From: Stenopsyche tienmushanensis
Lineage: Eukaryota; Arthropoda; Insecta; Trichoptera; Stenopsychidae
DNA length: 64,000 nt
Direction of reading: 5' to 3'
Assembly: GCA_008973525.1 (NCBI GenBank)
Contig: WACJ01000123.1
Coordinates: 186,001-250,000, forward strand
The notes under the pieces are model-generated. The model was not told where the DNA came from and did not search any database. It saw nothing but the letters and a program-made list of their open reading frames with translations. Made by a program: the position numbers and the translations under genes. The first letter of the stretch is position 1, and each line of letters starts with the position of its first letter. Positions 1-10,865 of this stretch are shown piece after piece.

Positions 1-326
1 TTTTCATTGTGCACAGTTATACAATTTTGTTGAAAAATTTCTTTATGCAAATAATACACGACATACAAAAATATATGTAAATAATTTATTGTTTTAAATT
101 TGTTAAAATATAGTGGAATGACTATTAATAAAGTGTGGAGATTTTTCTCTATGTAATTCTCTTGAATAATTTGAAATCTCTTGAATTCGTTTGAAAGATT
201 TATAATAAAAAACTATTTTGTGACTTGTTATCGATTTAAGAAAAATAAAAATAACAATGTATCTTAAAACAAATACATATAATATAAGTCTTTCATGGAA
301 CAAATTGTCAATAAAACCACAACAAA

Positions 327-3127
327 TCATTCACTTTTGCTCTTTGGCGATTCTTCTTTGAAGTGAAGGAATATGAACGAAAATATAAATACACCTATCA
401 TCATCGAGAACGAGCTCACGTAGTAAGGGTAAGCGCTCGGAATGAAACGTTCGTATTGCGTGTGCTCGAGCGGCCTCACAGATACCTAAACAGTAAACAT
501 AATTACATTAAAAAATAGTCTCAACTGTGGATTGTGATATTGTTATGCATTTGAAATTGCTATGAATACAATGTTTTCATATTGAGCAACTGTCAATTTC
601 TGAACAGTATATTCGCTCACATTACGGATTTAGCTTTTAAAGTATGAACATTTGATATATCTAACAACTACAGCTCTCGTATGGACAAGTTTTAAAGTTT
701 AACCATTGTCAACTGCATATATAAAAGTATTCAAGCACCAGTTATGAGAAATTTTAATTATTCATTAGCAATAATTCAATCTAATGTCATCTGAAGAGAT
801 AAATTCATATACGAATGGTGACAATACATTGTAGATAGGCATACCTGGGTTGTACTAAACAAATGGGTGTATCCAATTCTGTTATAGTCCACTTTGAATT
901 GATAAACTCCATATACGTCAGGAATCTTAAATTTGGCTTCATAGACGCCCTTGGGTTTTTTGATCAGCGTTGTTCTAACGAAGGGATCGATCCGCACGAA
1001 CTCGAGCTGCACGTCGTCGGCGTCATATGGCTGCCACTGGCCGTTGACGAGTTTTTCTATTTCGATTTGATAGATCTGAAATATTTTGAAAACGTCATGA
1101 GCCGCTCAACAGTCGTAAGTAGATTTATAGCAATTTGTGGATATATCACTCGCCACGGTGTCCATTATGGTGTACGCCGAAGGAGGTTGGCTCTCTCCCT
1201 CTTTGTGATGACGGACCGATTTCACCCTGAGCTGCCCGCGTTCGCCGAACACCCATTGGCTGATCGAAGCTGCCAAGTCTGCGTTTCCAGACAGGGGGGC
1301 GGACAGTCCGTCGCCCTGAAATTGAAAAGCCGGGGTTACATATCGCGATGATCGTGATCGATTGTCTCGAGATGCCTTGCAATCTCACCTGAGCCCGCCG
1401 CACCGGTGAGGCGAAAGCTTCGTCCGAGAAAAAGTAGAGGGAGCCGCTGAACACGACCCTCGCGTTGTTGCGAGCCTGGAGGGCGGCCATCAGGAGTGCC
1501 TTCTTTCCGACGGCGTGCGGGTATTCCTCGACGGAGCGGTCCGGATCGTAGCTGTATGCGCTGCTGTCCGCCGTCAGCAATGGGAGTACGAGCGGATTAT
1601 CGCCGTCAGCGATGAGCCCTGTTCCCGCGTACAGGAGGGGCGCCAGCGTTTTCTTGTTGCCAACGATCACCGGAGCGTCGATCAGACTCTCTGCAGAGGC
1701 AACAATCTTGGTGTGTTGACCTTCGTCTGAGATGTCGTAGTTTAGATGATCGATGATCGAGGAGCCTTCTTCGTCGATCTGAAAGTGGTTATTTTGTCAG
1801 AAATTAATTTTTGAATGTCCCTGTCTAAAATTACTATTATTTCTTGGATATATAAATTGACTTTCGTCTACACCAATCTGCATATTTGTCAACTGCTGTT
1901 CTGTCTAGAGCAACAGTTCTTAAACTCATGTAGTCCGTGGACCCCCTTCCACGTACCTCCATGCCCGCACTGTGACCAGTTTACATTGGTCATCGCAGAC
2001 ACACACTTACAATAAAAAACATACGCACCAGGTGTAGAAATCAATGAATCAGGAAGTGTTGCTGGGAACGTTCCCCCACTCCATCGTGACTGCTGCAAGT
2101 ATTTGCAGGGAATAAAGGGGTTTGGACAACTCACTCCGGAAGTTAGAAGTCTATTATTAAGTACAGATGGCAGATAGTTGTCTATAAGATTCTACATTTA
2201 ACAACAATTGAAGAACTACGGAATTATTCTCTGTAGAATCCTCCTTCTGCATATTTCCTGATCGGCCTTCATGCCCGGACATGACGATAGAACATGGTCC
2301 GCTGTCATGTCCGTATATGTGCAAGAACACTCCAAGAGACTGCCTATACCGAACCAAGGAGGGACCCCTTATCATACAGATCATAGAAATGCCGCCAAAA
2401 GTCATAAAAGAAGACGGAGTAGCAACAAGGTCTGTGTTCAACCAGTCCGCTTTCAGACCATTAACATGACGAATGAGCGCCTTGCGATCGGATGCCATAC
2501 TTGAACATGTCTACAGAACGATAATGATATTTGATTATAAAGCGAAGTTGTCCAAAGAAGACTTAATCAGTGTTGATTCATGTAAAGTAGAATGGTCGAG
2601 TAAAATAAAAATCATGCGCAATTCTACATTTATTCTGTGATACGGCCCCAGTATGCATACAACAATTGAGCAACGTTTACCTCAAATCCGCACTCCGATG
2701 CGAGCTCCCTGAGCACGTCGCCGGCGTTGGAACTCCCAGCTGCGAGGACGTTCCCGCCGTCGTCTATGAACTGAGTGACTGCCTCGACGCTCAGAGATCC
2801 GCCGAATTCGAGGACGGAAGGGGCGAATACTATTAGATTCTTGTAGACGTATTCTCCATATTTGGACAGTATGAGGTTTTGATCGTCGGCCAGTTTGTAG
2901 GTGAGGGAGTAGCCTCGATCTGAAAGAGACGTAATGGTCAAATCGATCGTAGAAGTGGACGTATGCGGTTAGGCAGAGATGTTACCCTGCAGCGACTTGA
3001 AGAAGACAGAGTGAGTCTCCTTGAGCGCCAGATTGTCGAGGAGGACCAGCGTCTCGCCGGCGGCTGCGACGCAGCCGAGCAGCGCGAGCGCCAGGGTCAG
3101 GCGGCACAACATTTTCTGAGTCTTCAT
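327..3127 (-). CDS. Ost48: Oligosaccharyltransferase 48-kDa subunit (OST48/DDOST), six exons
   Basis: Non-catalytic subunit of the ER oligosaccharyltransferase, which transfers the lipid-linked glycan to Asn residues of nascent proteins. Exons on the minus strand are 3127-2986, 2919-2681, 1778-1389, 1315-1154, 1075-845 and 485-327. The phases join without a break to give 440 aa, the usual family length. Residues 1-22 form a signal peptide. The lumenal domain contains family-typical stretches such as [17 protein letters not shown]. One membrane segment lies at about 411-430, followed by a short basic tail ending KSKSE, a KxKxx-type ER retrieval signal. The intron after exon 4 (counted from the 5' end) appears to start with GC rather than GT. 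The intron at 1779-2680 holds repeat fragments. A candidate polyadenylation signal (AATAAA on the minus strand) lies at 85-90. It is divergent from NTF2. Identity is from recognised family sequence; splice sites are read by eye. Confidence 0.95.
1911..1948 (+). mobile_element. Fragment of hAT-type MITE end
   Basis: The sequence matches the left end of the intact hAT-type MITE at 5719: a TTCTTAAACT core followed by TGTAGTCCGTGGACCCCC. Only this end is recognisable; the other terminus and a target duplication were not found. It lies in an OST48 intron. Confidence 0.55.
2265..2640 (-). repeat. Dispersed repeat family B, copy 1
   Basis: It shares long stretches, in inverse orientation, with 58905-59312 and 33285-33672. 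Shared blocks include GTCTGTGT followed by CAGTCCG, ATGAGCGCCTTGCGATCG, and the block around GTTGATTCATGTAAAGTAGA. It lies inside an OST48 intron. The short open frame within it (from 2281) is not convincingly coding. Confidence 0.65.
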
Positions 3128-3569
3128 GCCGGCCGTGTGTCAAGTGACGTGTACTCGAAGCGATGCCGGCGACCGGCGCGACGTTGCGTGCGACGTCGAA
3201 ACTCACTGACGTCTATTTTTCTTTTTTCCCCCCCAAATATAAATCTTTATTTAATTTTCCTTCGAATTTTATATTTTTCCTATAGCTTACGTTATCACCC
3301 CATTTGAAAAATATAATATATTTTTGTTTTACCGTTTATGACTTTTTTTAAAAACTAAAACTTAATGAATAAATTATATTTGAGAAAGAAGAAGCCGATA
3401 TGCTTTGTCGTAAGTTTTAAATAAATCGAACTGCGAAATAAAAATATTTTCGAGCGTGATTTTAAATTAATGGGTTTTAGGCCGACAATTTGGGTTGATA
3501 ATTTTGAAGGCGCAATTGGCGCCAGTGTGCAGTCCGTAGGGGCGCTAGCTGCGGGCGCGCGAGGCAGGT
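3128..3569. promoter_or_regulatory. Shared divergent promoter region, OST48 / NTF2
   Basis: This is the 442-bp interval between the two start codons. Both flanks are GC- and CpG-rich (about 3128-3205 and 3500-3569), while the middle is AT-rich. No clear TATA box is placed properly for either gene. The head-to-head arrangement and CpG-rich ends suggest a bidirectional housekeeping promoter; this is inference from layout. Confidence 0.55.
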
Positions 3570-4344
3570 ATGACACTCAATCCGGCTTACGAAGACATCG
3601 GCAAGGGCTTCGTGGCGCAGTACTATGCGCTGTTCGACGACCCCGTGCAGCGCCCGCAGCTTGTCAACATGTACAACGTGAGTCACCTAACCCCATCTCG
3701 TCGCCGACGCTCTTTGACGTTTAGCTCATCGCACTTTTCGCATTTTCAGGTGGAAACTTCCTTCATGACGTTCGAAGGACAGGCCATACAGGGATCTATC
3801 AAAATTATGGAAAAGCTCAACGTGAGTAGGCCGACGTCCGGTCTTCCGTTCGGACGCTCTCGACGTACTCTCAACTCCTCTCTCTTTTTCAGGCGTTGAC
3901 GTTTCAAAAAATTAATAGAATAATAACGGCGATAGACTCCCAGCCGATGTTCGACGGCGGAGTTCTCATAAACGTCCTCGGCAGACTTCAGGTAACCGGA
4001 CTTCCGACCTTCGCGTTCGGACCGTTTCGAATTCCGCGTCCTCGACTCCGTCCCTCGTCTCCGCCCGTCCGGAGCGCGGAGAGAATCGATCCCGCCGGAA
4101 CCCGGACGGGTCCGACCCGACGCCGGCGGGACGGTTCCGACGTTCGAACGAAGACGACGTCGAATGCGATCGTGCAAATTTGTAAACCGTCCTCGTTTTT
4201 CCATATTCAAATTGAATTTTTTCGCATCAGACGGACGAAGATCGACCGCATGCCTACATTCAGACGTTTGTCCTGAAGCCGATAGGAAGTTCTTACTACT
4301 GTCAACACGACGTGTTCAGGCTAGCTCTCCACGACACCGTGTAG
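3570..4344 (+). CDS. Ntf-2: Nuclear transport factor 2, isoform using proximal last exon
   Basis: Small dimeric carrier that returns RanGDP to the nucleus by binding Ran and FG nucleoporins. Exons are 3570-3677, 3750-3821, 3893-3991 and 4231-4344, all phase 0, with GT-AG introns. The product is 130 aa, close to the family norm. Recognisable blocks are an N-terminal helix (NPAYEDIGKGFVAQYYALFD), SFMTFEGQAIQGSIKIMEKL, and a strand block with INVLGRLQ before the last exon. The final exon begins TDED and ends LALHDTV. A possible polyadenylation signal AATAAA lies at 4836-4841. A second in-phase terminal exon exists far downstream (separate entry), so this is one of two predicted C-termini. Start choice: the first ATG of the frame, in a CpG-rich leader and matching the family N-terminus. 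Confidence 0.95.
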
Positions 4345-5710
4345 TCCCGAACGGAACGTCGGCTCCCTCTCTGACGTGTAAGATGGCGCTGCATACGTAT
4401 TTATTTTTTCTGATAGTAACGAACCGTTTCCGTTCCGGTCGAAAACTATAGCTTTCGACTCCGCCGCATGCGAATCTATTAAGCTCGATCGCAATCGTAC
4501 CAGTCAACTCATATTGAAGGCGACCAAGGTCCGATAAAAATTAGACGTTTCGCAGTTGAATACCCGTACTTTGGGGAGTTTTGCTATTTTTTAGGACGCG
4601 CCTCATTGTCAGTTAACCTGTACGTTGATCGATTCGATAGATCTAATCCCGAATATTCATTTGCATCACTAAAGATCGGCTATCCCGCAGAACACAGACT
4701 GTCGCCTCGCTCGAGATTAATTTGCCTATTTTAAACAACTAACCCCTCTTTGGATGGCTTTGATGTTTTTTATTGTTGAATTTGTTTTAATATGCACACT
4801 TCTGGGCTCGAATGCGGCAATTATCACAAACTAATAATAAAAAATTATTCCGATCGGAGTTGAGATTAAATATTCCACTCGAGTAAAAAGTTTTATTCAA
4901 ATTTTTGAGTTTCCTCAGATCACAGTTGCGTCAGTGATCATTTTCGACTTCGAGGAATGCGGCGACGAGCCTGGCAGATTAAAAAGTTATATTTTTATAT
5001 TGCTTTCTATCCTGATCCCTTAGAAGGTTGGATCATTTTACTCATGCGGGAGTCAGAAAAACATGTTTTTTAATTTAATCTCCAATTAAACACATGCGAT
5101 AGAAGTACGTACTGCAGAAAAACTCTCTTGCGCACATTTTGTGCTAAAAATTCATCTGTAAGTGAACAAATTTCCATGGTATTTTTGTTGCTTATTTAGA
5201 ATCAACATTTCTAAACGTGCCAAAGACCTCAGTTCTCTAAATATATAATGTGAATAAAATTAAAATATTAAATCGCAGTGTTTTTAATGGAGTTTTTTTT
5301 CCCTCTATATTTAGTTTGATTTGATCAAAAGTGGACACCGTAATTATGATTTAAATATTTAATGTTAATGATGTAACTATGATTGTAATATCTATAGTTA
5401 ATAATGGAATGGATGGAACAAATTGTTTTTATTCTCAATTCATCAAGGGACGTTTCTACCTTGTTTGTTTTAAAAAAATCATTTTTTCTTTGTGTATCGG
5501 AAAGAACCAATGTTTAAGAGTACGTTCAGTAAATTTCGAGTCATGGACAAAGTTATGGGCCGACGAGGAGAAATTGCGCTTCACGAAGCTGAGGAGAAGA
5601 TCCTTTAAATGTGTTTTTCTCAAAACTACTTTTTCCAAGTTCACGGAAGTGCCCTAGATGAGCATTCTTTATGAAATTTGGCAGGCATATGTATAATAAA
5701 CGTCTTCATC
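4345..5710. other. NTF2 3' UTR of the proximal isoform, then unassigned intron sequence
   Basis: It contains the presumed 3' UTR with a possible AATAAA at 4836-4841. The rest is AT-rich with only short chance open frames. I recognise nothing else in it. Confidence 0.5.
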
Positions 5711-5718
5711 GTATAGAC

Positions 5719-6041
5719 CAGCGCTTCTTAAACTTATGTAGTCCGCGGACCCCCTCTTGACCAAAATTTTCGCGGACCCCCTTTTGAGCAAATTTTTTTT
5801 CGTGGACCCCTTCGTGATTTTTTTTTTCTTGGCGGACCCATCTCAACCTTTATGACCTAATTTTTCCAATAAACAAACATTTCTTGGACAAAATAGATCT
5901 TTTTACAATGTTTTTTGTAAATAATTCGACTAAAATATCTTTTTCAAGTATAGATAAATGTTTTATCTATATTCTCGCGGACCCCCAGCAATGTCTTCGC
6001 GGACCCCCGGGGGTCCGTGGACCCCAGTTTAAGAACCGCTG
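5719..6041 (+). mobile_element. hAT-type MITE with 8-bp target duplication
   Basis: Ends are imperfect inverted repeats: CAGCGCTTCTTAAACT on the left, and AGTTTAAGAACCGCTG on the right. They are flanked by a perfect 8-bp duplication GTATAGAC (5711-5718 and 6042-6049). CAGNG-type termini with an 8-bp duplication are the hallmark of hAT elements. The 323-bp body has no transposase frame. Both subterminal regions carry repeated GCGGACCCCC-like units, at least six in total, as expected of transposase-binding motifs. Confidence 0.9.
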
Positions 6042-6049
6042 GTATAGAC

Positions 6050-6897
6050 TACAATTATCCAAAAATAATTCAAAAGTTTTTACTTTCCAATATTTCTTCT
6101 TAATTATAGTGTAACCTATAGACAATATTATACAAAGTAAAAATATGTTTAGATTTTTGGTGTATATCACATGTCCAGGACTTAGGACTTCCATGGCGAA
6201 GAATGTCATCGCTCGCGCACCGACATACATGGCTCCCCTCCCACTCCCATTACCATACTTTATCAAACTTTTAAAAATATTTTTATGTTTAATAAAGATC
6301 ACCCAGTCACCATACAAAATATCAACATTCTATATATAAACTTTTCGCATAAAAAAATGTTAAAAAGCCGATCACTTTTAGGTCCAACACGGTAGAAACG
6401 TCTCTTAATGTAATGAAATCATTTTGATTACTGACATTAAAATATTTATTCCGCAAATAGTTTTATTGCATACTAGAGTTCATAGGTTTTATATTTGCAG
6501 GATTTATTTACAGCCGATACTGTCGGTGACATGCATCTCAAAATTCGAATCTTCTCGACATATACTCCAATTTTTTATAGCTCATTATTCAGTAAATCGC
6601 AATTTCATTCGCTCAGTATTTTATATGTAGTTGTATCTTTGTCTAGTTTCAGTTTTAATTTTACACAAGACCTGTAGATATCGGGACTATTGTACTGAGA
6701 AATTTTGAAAACCTGAAATATTTGATAGCATTCTTATCCTCCCTTTGTCGAGTTTTTAAATGTGGATGAGTAATATGAAAATATTTTGTTCCACTGCAAT
6801 TTTTTCAAATATTATACCATAAAATTTCAGCTTTGCTTAAATTGTTATCCTTAAAACGAACTTTTGATAAAGATCCTATTTTTAAAGGCTGAAGTGC
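6050..6897. other. No gene recognised
   Basis: AT-rich intron sequence of the long NTF2 isoform, with only short chance open frames. No repeat copy or RNA gene is recognised. Confidence 0.4.
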
Positions 6898-6901
6898 TTA
6901 A

Positions 6902-7375
6902 ACCTTTGAGTAGTGAGCTAATTTAAAATCATCATAAACTTAGATGCTATATTTGCTTGTCCGCCATTTATCGTTTGTACAAATCCCCTTATCTGTCTGG
7001 ACTGCAGCAGCGTGTATGAAGCTTGTATTTAAATAGATAAACACTGTCAATAGCACACAATATTCGGTCATTTTTTCAAGTAAACATAAGCAATACACTT
7101 GAAATCGATTCATTATATCATTCACATAGCTTTAGTTAATAAATTTGGGTTAACGATCTATACAATTGTATGATATACACAAGATACTTTCTTCATCTCT
7201 GTCTCACATTCACAATCTCCGGCCTGCAAGATACTCTCTCTATCTCTGTTTCTCTAAACTCAATGTGCAAGACACTCTCCATCTCTGTCTGTCTCTGAGT
7301 TTAACGTGTAAGAATGCTCCTTCAGAATTACTGGAATTCGGACACAACATTGTGTCTTACCTCTTTAAGGGGCTA
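6902..7375 (+). repeat. Repeat family F, copy 1 (TTAA-type element)
   Basis: It begins after TTAA at 6898-6901 with ACCTTTGAGTAGTGAGC. It is collinear with 47350-47697 over most of its length, sharing AGCACACAATATTC, CAATACACTTGAAATC and a TCTCTGTCT-rich segment ending near ACTGGAATTCG. A third, shorter copy is at 40400-40556. Termini resemble piggyBac-type non-autonomous elements (TTAA plus a CCCT-like start). No coding capacity was seen. Confidence 0.6.
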
Positions 7376-7728
7376 AAGAAAAACCTAGAATTTATATGAA
7401 TTATTTTTTTAATAAAATTAATTTGCAACCTTGAACATCAGAATATATCATTTCTTTACTATACTGAATATGTTTCAGTGCAATTTATGTTATGTAAATT
7501 GTTTTTAGAAATATGTACATTGAAAACAGCATTTTTTTAACCCTTTGCGCTCCAGGCACTTTTCGCTTGGGTGAACCGACAAGTCAAGAGCAGTCAGCCG
7601 CTCCCGCTTATTTAATGAGTTCTTTACAGTTAACTTAAAATAATTTTAGACACAATAGAAAACTTTAAACTTATATAATTTAACATTATACACATTTTCA
7701 TAGTTCATTGAAGGATATTTGTTAAAAA

Positions 7729-7860
7729 TTACATTCTATATTTTTGCTTCTTATGGTATTTTATAAAACAATCTCCAAGGTGCATTCTTGGCTTGTCGGG
7801 GCAAGTGTCACAGTAGTACACAGTTTGTTGCCTTTGGCCAGGCCTGGTTCATTGTGCACA
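7729..7860 (-). pseudogene. C-terminal zinc-binding tail of a piggyBac-like transposase
   Basis: Minus-strand reading gives YYCDTCPDKPRMHLGDCF followed by IKYHKKQKYRM and a stop codon at 7729-7731. The C..C, H and CF..YH spacing is the cysteine-rich C-terminus seen in piggyBac-like transposases. It lies in a different frame from the N-terminal piece, consistent with an internal deletion plus decay. Confidence 0.75.
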
Positions 7861-7873
7861 AACTTTGCAAACC

Positions 7874-8230
7874 CTATTTTATCCAATAAAAATAACATGC
7901 AGTTTCTGTGCAATCACTATGGCTTTCAAATTCACTATTTATTATTCGGATTTTTCGTCTTCTTACATCTCTAATGTCGGCGCTATCTTCATCACATCCG
8001 TCTTTGTTTGCATGAATAATCTGGCTATGTAGAGATATAATTTCGTTCGTTATCGCCGAAAAATTGAACTCATCTTCGGTAGAAATAATTTTTTCATCTG
8101 TGCTTATTGGGCTCAGTAACTTTGAGGGAAATATTTTGATTGCCATGAAAGTTGAGCTCGAACTAACGTCGAAGGCAGAGTCCGACTCGCGATCGCGAGT
8201 GTTTTTGAGATAAGACATCTTTGTAGCCAT
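7874..8230 (-). pseudogene. N-terminal piece of a piggyBac-like transposase
   Basis: A 118-residue frame begins MATKMSYLK and is rich in Ser, Asp and Glu. It ends soon after RRRKIRIINSEFESHSD, a composition typical of the disordered N-terminus of piggyBac-like transposases. It stops before any DDD catalytic block. The element has lost its core, so it is treated as a broken gene. Confidence 0.6.
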
Positions 8231-8901
8231 ATAATACAATGTGTCATTCAACACTTCATAACATGATCTACAAAAGTAGATTTGCGAAGTGATATTATAA
8301 ATAATAAATAAATAAGATAAATAAACACTGTTATTGCTCAGTTTACTGCATCGATCCGAGTGGTGCCCAAGGGGCACTGCTCGGGTTGTGTGCTCGCTCA
8401 GCTCAGTCACCACTTGAGCACAAAAGGTTAAAATGTATTCTTGACAATGTTGAAAGTGGCACATGCAGTAGAAAATATATAACACGAATCATAGGGAAAA
8501 ATGTTTATTTAACGTTAAAAGTATTAAAGTTCCTCACTTGGTGACGATTGATATGTTCTGGAGAAAGTCACCATAAATAGAGGATCGCCATCAATGGGGG
8601 AATATTAATTAATAATTTGGTGCTGTATTTAAAAGATAATCTAGCGTTCCTTGCTCAGTCTGTTTTTTCTTTATTACGTAAAATTTGTCTGTAACTGTCA
8701 AATCATCTGTTATAAGTGTTATATTTATTTGTTCCTAATCTTCGTTGTTTTCTTCTAACGACTCCATGCATTGATTGTAAAGAGAATGCACCTTTTAAAT
8801 GTTTTTGATAGTTAACTTTTGCACAGGAACAGCTTCTATGATGTAATTTTCCTGAGCCCCGTGACGTAACACTTTGATTCCTGCAGCTCTTCGTTAGTTA
8901 A

Positions 8902-8972
8902 CCTTTTAACTGCCAATGACTCATCAGCGCATACAAATTCGACGCGCCGGTGCGTCGTTGGCAGTTAAAAGG
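8902..8972 (+). mobile_element. 71-bp TTAA micro-MITE (hairpin)
   Basis: It is flanked by TTAA on both sides (8898-8901 and 8973-8976). Its ends CCTTTTAACTGCCAATGA and TCGTTGGCAGTTAAAAGG are near-perfect inverted repeats, so almost the whole element folds into one hairpin with a GC-rich loop region. No coding capacity. Confidence 0.8.
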
Positions 8973-8976
8973 TTAA

Positions 8977-9700
8977 GGGTTTGCCATGTCATTCGAACAA
9001 AGTTTGTATATCATACACTTCAAGAATTTCGATGCCTCTGGAAAATGGCTTAAAGACTAATCTCTTCGATATGTTTTGAATATTATTTTCATAATTGATA
9101 AGAACAAACCTTTTTCCAAACGTCCTTCATACATGACCAGATATTTTTCTTCCATGCTTGATTGATGTTTCTGATAGCTTTTTGATAGTTTCCACTAAAT
9201 TTGTATGATAAATTTGCAACGAAACTGTGCTCGCATCAATATTTTTACTGTTGCGAAATGTTTATACATTTTTATTTGTATGTATTTTTAAATAACATGA
9301 GAGGCACACATTTTATTAAAACATAACACATTCAATCAGATGGAAACATGCATAATTTAATACAAGTTTAAGAAATGTTTATTCTGCTAATTAATGGTAT
9401 AGAAATTTTATGGTACCTATCCATGGTTTGCTATCAGATAATGGCATTGTCAATAGAGTCAAAACAATAAGATATTTAGTGGCTACTCGGTAACCAATAA
9501 ATATAAACGCGTAATATACAAAGTGTTGGTACAGTGGTTTTGATCCTGGATTCTTACTGTAGAGGTTCTTGTTCAAATTGAGATTATGAAAAAAAAATTG
9601 GGAGATCGGGAATATTAATATTTTCAATCAATCGTCTCGGTCCAGGTTTACCCTAATTTCCTGGATTTGAAAAAGTAAATACTGAGGCGATTAAAGTTAT
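8977..9700. other. No gene recognised
   Basis: AT-rich sequence between the micro-MITE and the Tigger relic. Nothing specific is recognised. Confidence 0.4.
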
Positions 9701-10865
9701 TCATGACCTTGAAGAAGGCGTCATACTGGCATGTCGGAGGTGGTGAGATGATTTGTCGTTGCTACCTCCTTCAATCAGCTGTATCTCGGGAGAACTGTCG
9801 ACAGATTCACTGAGTTTTACTTTTTTAGATGATTTTGGTTCACTTTCTTTAACTCTTCCCTTAAAGAATATTTCAATCCACACTTGTTTTTGGCGACTAT
9901 TCAACATGCTGCTGAAATGAGCCACAGCAACATCGTTAAATAAACGAATAGCCCTAATAGTTGCTGCTTAACCTGGATGATTTCTTCCACAAATGTTTGT
10001 AACTTTAACCACATTGAAGTATGAGCTCTAATCTCTGCTGTCGACAGCTTCTTTTTCCCCCTCTCCTCTACCTCCGCCGGCGACAGGAGAGCCTCCTTTA
10101 GTTGACGGTGTTGTTGTTCATGCAACTCTTCGATGCTGAGGTCCATGCCATGTTCTGCAACGAGTGCTTCGATGTTAAATTTGTTTACCTCGAGGTCTAG
10201 AGATTTGCCCAGGGACACAATTTCACTCGCAAACTCTTCGAAGTCTCGTTCTAAAACCACAACTCATGCCATGACTTTCTCCACGCAGAGTTCAGTGTTC
10301 TTCTTGAGACATCCTGCCATGCTGCATGGATGAGTTTCAGGCACACTACGATATTGAAGTGGTCTTTCCAATACTTTCATAGGGTGAGCTGCATGCTTTC
10401 GGTGACATTGAAGCAGAGTTTGAAAAGCCCGTTCGTATACAATTTCTTGAAGTTAGAGATAACTTGCTGATCCACGGATAGGAGTTGTGTTGGGCGGAAG
10501 GAAGACAATTTTTATAAAACTAAATTCCTCCAAAATATTATCCTGAATTCTCTCAGTGTGGGCAGGAGCGTTATCGTAATTAGCAAGACTTTCAGAGGAA
10601 GATTATTATCCAGCAGGTATTTTTTTTACCTCAGGATCAGCAGCAGAGTTTATCCATTCGGTAAACAGCTCTGCTGTTTGACTTCCACACAACAGGCAGC
10701 CTGTCCTTTCACACTTTGCACCTCTTGATGCTCACGGGTTCTCCGAAGAGTAAACAAGAAGAGGCTTCACCTTGTCACTCACATTCACATAAAAAAGGAG
10801 TGTCACACGGTTTTTCATCAGTTTATGGTCTGAAAACTTGTTCCGACCGGATCGAGTTACTGTAT
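9701..10865 (-). pseudogene. Decayed Tigger/pogo (DDE_1) transposase
   Basis: Minus-strand pieces in several frames follow the order of a Tigger/jerky-type transposase: DHKLMKNRVTLLFYVNVSDK with KPLLVYSSEN (about 10860-10735), then YDNAPAHTERIQDN with IKIVFLPPNTTPI (about 10590-10480), then VSLGKSLDLEVN and an acidic/Gln-rich C-terminus (10260-9701). The DNAPAH block carries a catalytic Asp of the DDE triad. Stops and frameshifts separate the parts, so it is dead. No CENP-B-type DNA-binding domain was found upstream. Confidence 0.85.

Larger units (their letters stand above)
7541..8427 (-). mobile_element. Internally deleted piggyBac-like transposon, both ends retained
   Basis: TTAA flanks both sides (7537-7540 and 8428-8431). 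The inverted ends are CCCTTTGCGCTC on the left, and GAGCACAAAAGG on the right. On the minus strand the right side encodes an N-terminal, acidic and serine-rich region. The left side encodes a piggyBac-type C-terminal zinc-binding tail. The catalytic core between them is missing, so this 887-bp copy cannot move by itself. Confidence 0.82.

Noticed and set aside
863..1351. 162-codon plus-strand open frame over OST48 exons
   Set aside because: It is the antisense shadow of two OST48 exons; the minus-strand frames splice into a complete known protein.
2281..2469. Short frame with [10 protein letters not shown] within family B
   Set aside because: A similar start appears in other B copies, but the frames diverge quickly; most likely non-coding repeat sequence.
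3746..4210. 154-codon minus-strand frame over NTF2
   Set aside because: Antisense to NTF2 exons and introns, low-complexity Arg-rich composition and no domain.
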